A DNA stretch of 10,506 nucleotides from an uncultured Oscillibacter sp. (lineage in GTDB: Bacteria; Bacillota; Clostridia; Oscillospirales; Oscillospiraceae): contig CAJFNE010000053.1 of the NCBI GenBank assembly GCA_904393855.1, positions 1 to 10,506 on the forward strand, read 5' to 3'. Numbering within the stretch: the stretch's first letter is position 1; each line of letters opens with the position of its first letter. Of this stretch, positions 5,895 to 10,506 are shown piece by piece. The translations under genes and the position numbers were made by a program. Below the pieces are notes generated by a model. That model did not search any database. It saw only the letters and a list, made by a program, of their open reading frames with translations, and had not been told where the DNA came from.

Positions 5895-6719
5895 ATGCGG
5901 ATCATTGACGCCCACCTGCATCTGTTTCCCGAGGAGGAGCCTCAGTTCGAGGAGATGGCCCGGGCGGTGGGGCATCACAACAGCACCGAGCATCTGCGGC
6001 AGGCCTACGGGGAGCTGGGCATCGTCCACGGCGTGGTCATGGGCAACCGCAGCCTCCGGGCGGCGGACCACGACTACCCCGCCGACCTCTTCCACTACTG
6101 CGTGGGGCTGGACAGCTCCCTGGTGAAGCGGGACGGCTCCGCCATCCCCCACCTGGCGGAGCGGATCGAGGAGAATCTGGCCGCGCCCAGCTGCTGCGGG
6201 GTCAAGCTCTACCCCGGCTACAACCGGATCTGGCTCTCGGACCCCATGTACGAGCCGGTCTACGCCCTGGCGGCCCGCTACCGCAAGCCCGTGGCGGTCC
6301 ACATGGGCCTGACCTCCTTCTCCAACGCCCATCTGAAGTACTGCCACCCTCTCACCCTGGACGAGGTGGCGGCGGACCACCCGGACACCCAGTTCGTCAT
6401 GTGCCACTTCGGCAACCCTTTCCTGGAGTCCGCCGCGGCAGTGGTGGAGAAGAACCCCAACGTGGCCGCGGACCTCTCCGGTTTGCTGGAGGGCCGGGTG
6501 GACCTGGAGCGGTTCCAGGCGGAGCAGGCAGGCTGGCTGAATCTCCTGAAAACCTGGCTCGCCGCCATCGACCGCTGGGACAACCTGCTCTTCGGCACGG
6601 ACTGGCCCATCGTGAACCTGGGGGAGTATATCGACTTCATCCGTCTGGTGGTCCCCCAGGCCCACTGGGAGCAGGTGTTCTTTGCCAACGCCAACCGGGT
6701 CTACGGCCTGGGACTGTGA
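5895..6719 (+). CDS. Amidohydrolase-2 family metal-dependent hydrolase
   Basis: The 274-residue TIM-barrel enzyme belongs to the amidohydrolase family that includes ACMSD-like decarboxylases and dihydroxybenzoate decarboxylases. Metal and active-site residues visible are His7 and His9 (DAHLHLF), Lys104 in GVKLYPGY, His136 in VAVHMG, His171 in MCHFGNP and Asp236 in FGTDWP. The family hydrolyses or decarboxylates small cyclic or carboxylated compounds; the substrate here cannot be read from the sequence. ATG 5895 has GGAG nine bases upstream. In-frame TTG 5865 would sit almost on the transcription start, so it is not used. The gene stands alone, between a divergent csoR and a clean terminator. 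The protein is cytoplasmic: no signal peptide and no membrane segment. Confidence 0.9.
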   Translation: MRIIDAHLHLFPEEEPQFEEMARAVGHHNSTEHLRQAYGELGIVHGVVMGNRSLRAADHDYPADLFHYCVGLDSSLVKRDGSAIPHLAERIEENLAAPSCCGVKLYPGYNRIWLSDPMYEPVYALAARYRKPVAVHMGLTSFSNAHLKYCHPLTLDEVAADHPDTQFVMCHFGNPFLESAAAVVEKNPNVAADLSGLLEGRVDLERFQAEQAGWLNLLKTWLAAIDRWDNLLFGTDWPIVNLGEYIDFIRLVVPQAHWEQVFFANANRVYGLGL

Positions 6720-6730
6720 GGGCGAAAAGG

Positions 6731-6763
6731 AACCAGCGGGACGTGTTCGTCCCGCTGGTTTTT
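6731..6763 (+). terminator. Rho-independent terminator, amidohydrolase and VWA genes
   Basis: A perfect 13-bp stem (6731-6743 with 6748-6760), with a TGTT loop, ends in a run of T residues on the plus strand, 11 bases after the amidohydrolase stop. The converging VWA gene ends at 6769, so the hairpin probably serves both; its minus-strand tail (CCTTTTCG) is weaker. Confidence 0.9.
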
Positions 6764-6768
6764 CACGC

Positions 6769-7965
6769 TCAGCGCCGCACCATCAGCTGCTTCATGCCCT
6801 TTTCCAACCCCTCGGCGGAGAGGTCGTACATCTTGAAAATCTGGGCCAGCTGCCAATGGGTCTGGGTCCAGTAGGTGGGCTTTTCCGGCAGGGGCTCCGG
6901 GTTCAGCCAGATCAGGTAGGGGTACTGCTTCCGGAACTTCTCCAGCCACTCCAGGCCGGAGGGAGCGTAAGTCCCCTTGCCCCACTGGAACTGCTTCTCC
7001 CGCAGCTCATAGGGGTTCATGGCCGCGTCGCCCACGATGATGACCTTATAGCTGCTGTCAAAGTTCTGCAGCACCCACTCCGTGGGCACCTCCCCGCTGC
7101 GCCAGAGCTGGGGGCTCTGGTAGAGGCTGGAGAAGATACAGTTGTGGAAGTAGTAGGTGTGCAGCTCCTTGAAATGGTTGGATTTCGTGGCCGCCTGGAA
7201 GAGCATGCTGCAAAGGCCCGCGTAGTATTCCATGGAGCCGCCGGAGTCCATCAGCAGTAGCACTTTTACCGTGTTCTTCCGGGGATTCTTATAGCGGATC
7301 TTCAGGGAGCCCGCGTTCTCGCAGGTGTCGTGGATGGTGTTGTCCACGTCCAGCTCCTTGTCGTTGCTCTCCGCCTGGACGGACAGCTGCCGCAGCAGCC
7401 GGAAAGCCATCTGGAACTGGCGGGTATCCAGGGTGTTGTCCTTGCGGAAGTCCCGGAATTTCCGCTCGCTGGCCACCGCCATGGCGGTCCGGAAGCGGCC
7501 CTTCCCGCCGATACGGATCCCGTTGGGATGCCAGCCGCTGTTGCCCCACGGCGTGCGGCCCTGGGTACCCACCCACTTGCTGCCGCCGTTGTGCTCCGCG
7601 TCCTGCTCCTGCAGCCGCTCCTCCAGGAGCTTGAGAAGCTCCTCCATGGACTCGTCCGGGAAGCCGAAGTCCCGCAGCTCCTCGATGGTGCGCTTGAGGT
7701 CCTCGGAGGGGTGCTCCAGCCACTCCATCATCTCATCCGGCAGGTCCCCCTTGAACGGGATGTCCTGGAAGAACTCCAGGAACACCTGGTCGAAGCGGTC
7801 GAACTCCACCTCGCTCTTCACCACGATGGCCCGGCAGAGGTAGTAGAACCCTGTCAGGCTGGAGCGGTGCAGTCCCTTCTCCATGCCCTCCAGCAGCGTC
7901 ATCCACTCGTTGGGGGACACATCCAGCCCCCGCTGGCGCAGCAGATAGAAAAACGCAACGAACAT
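6769..7965 (-). CDS. CoxE-like VWA-domain protein, partner of the MoxR ATPase
   Basis: The 398-residue cytoplasmic protein has a mainly helical N-terminal part (1-125), a basic Gly/Trp-rich middle (about 128-160, GGSKWVGTQGRTPWGNSGWH) and a C-terminal von Willebrand factor A domain (about 230-375). The MIDAS start is DSGGS at 240-244 (a DxGxS variant common in CoxE-like proteins), and Asp313 in IIVGDAAM is a likely further metal-site residue. Proteins of this family (COG3825/COG3552 type) act with MoxR AAA+ ATPases as chaperone-like pairs that load metal cofactors or remodel protein complexes. ATG 7963-7965 lies six bases after the ATPase stop and lacks a good ribosome site, which suggests translational coupling. 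The client complex is not visible in the window. Confidence 0.9.
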   Translation of the reverse strand: MFVAFFYLLRQRGLDVSPNEWMTLLEGMEKGLHRSSLTGFYYLCRAIVVKSEVEFDRFDQVFLEFFQDIPFKGDLPDEMMEWLEHPSEDLKRTIEELRDFGFPDESMEELLKLLEERLQEQDAEHNGGSKWVGTQGRTPWGNSGWHPNGIRIGGKGRFRTAMAVASERKFRDFRKDNTLDTRQFQMAFRLLRQLSVQAESNDKELDVDNTIHDTCENAGSLKIRYKNPRKNTVKVLLLMDSGGSMEYYAGLCSMLFQAATKSNHFKELHTYYFHNCIFSSLYQSPQLWRSGEVPTEWVLQNFDSSYKVIIVGDAAMNPYELREKQFQWGKGTYAPSGLEWLEKFRKQYPYLIWLNPEPLPEKPTYWTQTHWQLAQIFKMYDLSAEGLEKGMKQLMVRR

Positions 7966-7971
7966 AGGCCG

Positions 7972-8790
7972 TTACCGCTTGCTCTTCTGCAGCAGCTGCA
8001 GGTCCTTGTCCTTCTTCAGCAGCACGCCGGCAAAGGGGATCTCCCGCTCGATCCGCCGGGGGTCCACGCCGCCGGCCACCAGGGCCCGCAGCCAGTCCAC
8101 CAGCTCGGAGGTGCTGGGCTTCTTCTCGATCCCCCGCAGCTCCCGGATCCAGTAGAACGCCGCCAGGGCCTGCTGCACCAGCCGCTCGTCCAGCTTGTCG
8201 AAGTGCACCCGCAGGATCTGCTCCATCTGCTCCTGGTCCGGGAACTCAATGTAGTGGAACACGCACCGGCGCAGGAAAGCGTCCGGCAGCTCCTTCTCGG
8301 CGTTGGAGGTGATGATGACGATGGGCCGCTGCTTGGCCTTGATGGTCTCCTTGGTCTCGGGGATATAGAACTCCATCTGGTCCAGCTCCCACAGCAGGTC
8401 GTTGGGGAACTCCAGGTCCGCCTTGTCCACCTCGTCGATCAGCAGGACCACCTGCTCGTCGGCGGAGAACGCCTCGCCCAGCTTGCCCAGCTTGATATAC
8501 TTGGCGATGTTGTCCACGCCCTCCGTGCCGAACTGGCTGTCGTACAGCCGCTGCACCACGTCGTAGACATACAGGCCGTCCTGAGCCTTGGTGGTGGACT
8601 TCACGTTCCAGATAATGAGCTTTTTCCCCAGGGCCTCCGCCACCGCCTGGGCCAGCATGGTCTTGCCAGTGCCGGGCTCGCCCTTGATCAGCAGGGGCTT
8701 CTGCAGGGTCACCGCGATATTCACGGCGTTCATCAGGTCCTGAGACGCAACATAGTGGCTGCTGCCAGTGAATTTCGTATCCATGATCAT
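7972..8790 (-). CDS. MoxR-family AAA+ ATPase
   Basis: The 272-residue ATPase shows Walker A GEPGTGKT (37-44), Walker B VVLLIDEVDKAD (114-125), sensor-1 IITSN (159-163) and arginines at 174-175 (DAFLRRC) as likely arginine fingers. The early signature TGSSHYVASQDLMNAVNIA and the block STTKAQDGLYVYDVVQRLYDSQF are strongly MoxR-like. MoxR proteins form hexameric rings that act with VWA partners in maturing or activating protein complexes. Start choice: ATG 8788-8790 and ATG 8782-8784 both have an AAGGA-type ribosome site upstream; the longer form is given, and the true protein may be two residues shorter. A promoter at 8821-8849 precedes it. The VWA gene follows directly. Confidence 0.93.
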   Translation of the reverse strand: MIMDTKFTGSSHYVASQDLMNAVNIAVTLQKPLLIKGEPGTGKTMLAQAVAEALGKKLIIWNVKSTTKAQDGLYVYDVVQRLYDSQFGTEGVDNIAKYIKLGKLGEAFSADEQVVLLIDEVDKADLEFPNDLLWELDQMEFYIPETKETIKAKQRPIVIITSNAEKELPDAFLRRCVFHYIEFPDQEQMEQILRVHFDKLDERLVQQALAAFYWIRELRGIEKKPSTSELVDWLRALVAGGVDPRRIEREIPFAGVLLKKDKDLQLLQKSKR

Positions 8791-8820
8791 TTCCTTTCCT
8801 TGTGTTGTATCGTCCGGCTC

Positions 8821-8849
8821 ATTATACCAATATTTTGTATGCAAAACAA
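8821..8849 (-). promoter_or_regulatory. Promoter of the MoxR-VWA operon
   Basis: On the minus strand TTGTTT (8844-8849) and TATAAT (8821-8826) are separated by 17 bases, with a TGG extension before the -10. The start point would be near 8814, giving a leader of about 25 bases. The ZIP gene ends about 30 bases upstream of this promoter without a clear terminator, so read-through from it is possible. Confidence 0.78.
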
Positions 8850-8879
8850 GTCTCTTTTTTTGACTTTTCCGCATCTTTT

Positions 8880-9635
8880 TCAGCCCAGCGCCACGTCCAG
8901 CACCATCATCATCAGAAAACCGGTCACAAATCCGCAGGTTCCCGCTCGGCTGTGGGCCTGGGGAACCAGCTCCTCCACCACCACGTACAACATGGCGCCG
9001 GCGGCAAAGCTCAACAGCCACGGCATCAGCGGCTGTGTCCAGGCCGCAAGCCCCACCACCAGCACGCCGAACACCGGCTCCACAGCGCCGGAGAGCATGC
9101 CCCCGGCAAAGGCCCGCCGGCGGGGCCAGCCCTCCTGCCGCAGGGGCAGGGCAATGGCCGCGCCCTCCGGGAAATTCTGGATGCCGATACCCAGTGCCAG
9201 GGCCGCCGCCCCGGCCAGACCCTCTCCGCCGGAGGCCAGGGCAAAAGCCAGCCCCACCGCCATGCCCTCCGGCACGTTATGCAGGGTGATGGCCGTCATC
9301 AGCAGGGTGTCCTGCCGCCAGGCGTCGTCCGCCCGGGGATGCCGCAGCCGGGGCAGCCAACCGTCCAGGGCCGCCAGGAAGATCACCCCCAGCAGCATGC
9401 CCGCCGCCGCGGGCAGCCAGCCGGGCAGCGGCCCCGCCTCCGCCTGTTCGATGGCCGGCAGCAGCAGACTCCAGACCGAGGCCGCCGTCATCACCCCGGC
9501 GGCAAATCCCAGAACCGCCTTTTGAAACCGGGGCCTGGGCTCCCCGTCCAGAAAAAACACCAGCGCGGCGCCCAGCGTGGTCATCAGAAAGGTGAACCCC
9601 GTCCCCAGCGCCGCCCATGCAATCGCCTGCCACAT
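8880..9635 (-). CDS. ZIP-family (GufA/ZupT-like) divalent metal transporter
   Basis: The 251-residue integral membrane protein probably has eight helices. The signature helices are visible: HNVPEG (119-124) in helix 4 and QNFPEG (153-158) in helix 5, with Glu186 and Glu221-222 as possible further metal or gating residues. QN rather than HN in helix 5 fits the GufA subfamily. ZIP proteins take up zinc, iron or manganese into the cytoplasm. The loop before helix 4 (about 92-110) is short and only modestly charged (RLRHPRADDAWRQD), not a His-rich loop. ATG 9633-9635 has GGAG five bases upstream. It lies upstream of moxR on the same strand, with about 89 bases between and a separate promoter in that gap. 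Metal specificity is unknown. Confidence 0.92.
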   Translation of the reverse strand: MWQAIAWAALGTGFTFLMTTLGAALVFFLDGEPRPRFQKAVLGFAAGVMTAASVWSLLLPAIEQAEAGPLPGWLPAAAGMLLGVIFLAALDGWLPRLRHPRADDAWRQDTLLMTAITLHNVPEGMAVGLAFALASGGEGLAGAAALALGIGIQNFPEGAAIALPLRQEGWPRRRAFAGGMLSGAVEPVFGVLVVGLAAWTQPLMPWLLSFAAGAMLYVVVEELVPQAHSRAGTCGFVTGFLMMMVLDVALG

Positions 9636-9683
9636 ACGCTCTCCGCCCCTTTGGAAGTTCGGGCGAGGCTCCGCCCGTATGCC

Positions 9684-9689
9684 AGTATA
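9684..9689 (-). promoter_or_regulatory. Possible -10 box of the ZIP transporter gene
   Basis: TATACT on the minus strand lies about 50 bases before the ZIP start; no good -35 is seen (GAACCT at 9707-9712). The leader would contain the small inverted repeat GGGCG/CGCCC (9661-9676). The evidence is weak. Confidence 0.3.
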
Positions 9690-9735
9690 AGCGGCGGGAT
9701 TCCTCGAGGTTCCACGCCGTCGGTCTTTCCCCGCC

Positions 9736-9764
9736 TTGCTTTTCGGGCGATTCTATGGTATCGT
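9736..9764 (+). promoter_or_regulatory. Candidate promoter of guaD
   Basis: TTGCTT (9736-9741) and TATCGT (9759-9764) are separated by 17 bases. They lie about 85 bases before the guaD start and point away from the ZIP gene. Each box has four of six matches. Confidence 0.4.
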
Positions 9765-9787
9765 AGGGGCGGTTTTGAAGTCTCACG

Positions 9788-9817
9788 GCCGCCGGGGCCG
9801 GTACGATTCCCGGCGGC
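9788..9817 (+). promoter_or_regulatory. Hairpin in the guaD leader
   Basis: A perfect 9-bp GC stem (GCCGCCGGG 9788-9796 with 9809-9817) and a 12-base loop lie about 35 bases before the guaD ATG. There is no T run, so it is not a terminator. It does not look like a purine riboswitch core. A role in translation or RNA stability is possible. Confidence 0.35.
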
Positions 9818-9850
9818 GCGCTTTGGAAAAATTCACGGATGAGGTGTACG

Positions 9851-10506
9851 ATGTCGATTACGATTCTCAAGGGCAATCTCGTCTCCGCCCCCGCCCTGGG
9901 CCGGCTGGAGACGATGGAGGGCGGCTATCTGGTGGCGGAGGACGGCGTGATCACCGGCGTCTTCCCCACCCTGCCGGAGCAGTACGCCGGCGCGGCGGTG
10001 GAGGACTGCGGTGACGCGCTGATCCTCCAGTCCCTGGCGGACCTCCACCTCCACGCCCCCCAGTACCCCCTGATGGGCACCGGCATGGACCTGCCCCTGC
10101 TGGAGTGGCTGGAGACCTAGCTTTCCCCACAGAGGCCCGCTGCGCGGACCCGGACTACGCCCGAGAGCTCTACCGGCTGCTGGCCCATGACCTGGCCATG
10201 AACGGCACCACCCGGGTGTGCATATTCTCCTCCCTCCATACGGACGCCACGCTGATCCTGATGGAGGAGTTGGAAAAGGCCGGCCTGGTGGGGTATGTTG
10301 GCAAGGTGAACATGGACCGCAACAGCGCCCCAGGTCTCTTGCAGGAGACCACGGGGGAGTCGGAGCGGGAGACCCTGCGGTGGCTGGAGGCCTGCCAGGA
10401 CTTCCCTCATATCAAGCCCGTCCTGACGCCCCGGTTCATCCCCTCCTGCACGGACGAGCTCATGGCCTTCCTGGGGAAGCTGGCTCGGGAACGGGACCTG
10501 CCCGCC
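9851..10506 (+). pseudogene. guaD: Guanine deaminase, frameshifted and cut by the window end
   Basis: Guanine deaminase converts guanine to xanthine in purine salvage and breakdown. The start ATG 9851 has GAGG six bases upstream. Residues 1-89 give the N-terminal beta-barrel and the metal motif DLHLHAPQYP (His66 and His68), then GTGMDLPLLEWLET and a TAG at 10118-10120. The protein continues in the next frame from 10123 as FPTEARCADPDYAREL, then NGTTRVCIFSSLHTDATL, KVNMDRNS and VLTPRFIPSCTDEL, all standard guanine deaminase blocks. Family members have an aromatic-small residue pair between WLET and FPTE, so a one-base deletion in about TACGCT, leaving TAGCT, explains both stop and frameshift. 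The usual PGL before DLHLH is QSL here. The gene is either inactive or carries a sequencing error; 3' completeness is not visible. Confidence 0.88.

Noticed and set aside
7330..9525. Plus-strand open frame of 731 codons across the VWA, MoxR and ZIP genes
   Set aside because: It is a leucine/histidine-rich shadow frame that spans three real genes and their promoter; no domain is visible.
1..10506. CRISPR array, tRNA, rRNA, insertion sequence or prophage genes
   Set aside because: No regularly spaced repeats, no tRNA cloverleaf, no rRNA segments and no transposase or integrase motifs were seen on either strand.

Overview
The window looks like chromosomal DNA of a GC-rich, Gram-positive gut-type Clostridia, probably Oscillospiraceae (Flavonifractor/Lawsonibacter-like). 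This is inferred from S-layer homology (SLH) repeats, consensus sigma-A promoters, AGGAGG-type ribosome sites, a CsoR-controlled metal pump and GC-rich codon use. The genus is not proven.

Left part (1-3436). The first 191 bases are the 3' end of a YgjP/M48-type metallopeptidase gene in visibly AT-richer DNA. An AT-rich gap follows, then a perfect 16-bp inverted repeat (461-496) where the composition turns GC-rich. On the minus strand, an ECF-like sigma factor with a two-helix membrane tail (1926-2669) lies directly upstream of a secreted SLH-anchored surface protein (716-1867). A single in-frame TAG separates the surface protein's ectodomain from most of its SLH anchor, so that gene is probably broken in this strain. 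A gap of about 650 bases without a convincing gene comes next (2670-3319). It is followed by a possible tiny plus-strand unit: promoter, ribosome site, 32-codon ORF and strong hairpin.

Middle part (3437-6763). A metal-efflux module lies on the minus strand: csoR (5472-5747) and a P1B-type metal ATPase (3492-5363). Each has its own TTGACA-type promoter. A near-identical 17-base CsoR-type operator lies in the spacer of the ATPase promoter and just downstream of the csoR -10 box. The regulator has the Cys-His-Cys metal site. The ATPase has CPC, but lacks an N-terminal metal-binding domain and the usual Cu(I) signatures in its last two helices. Divergent from csoR is an amidohydrolase-2 family enzyme (5895-6719), ended by a clean bidirectional terminator.

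Right part (6769-10506). On the minus strand, in transcription order, are a ZIP/GufA-type metal transporter, a MoxR-type AAA+ ATPase and a CoxE-like VWA protein. The last two are 6 bases apart and almost certainly form one chaperone-like pair. Divergently on the plus strand is a guanine deaminase gene (from 9851). It is interrupted after codon 89 by what looks like a one-base deletion and runs off the window end.

Two genes carry single-base lesions, in the SLH protein and in guaD. They are either recent inactivations or sequencing errors. The least ordinary parts are the membrane-tethered sigma factor with its surface partner, the CsoR-controlled ATPase with unusual metal-site residues, and the unassigned 2705-3319 region with its possible small gene.
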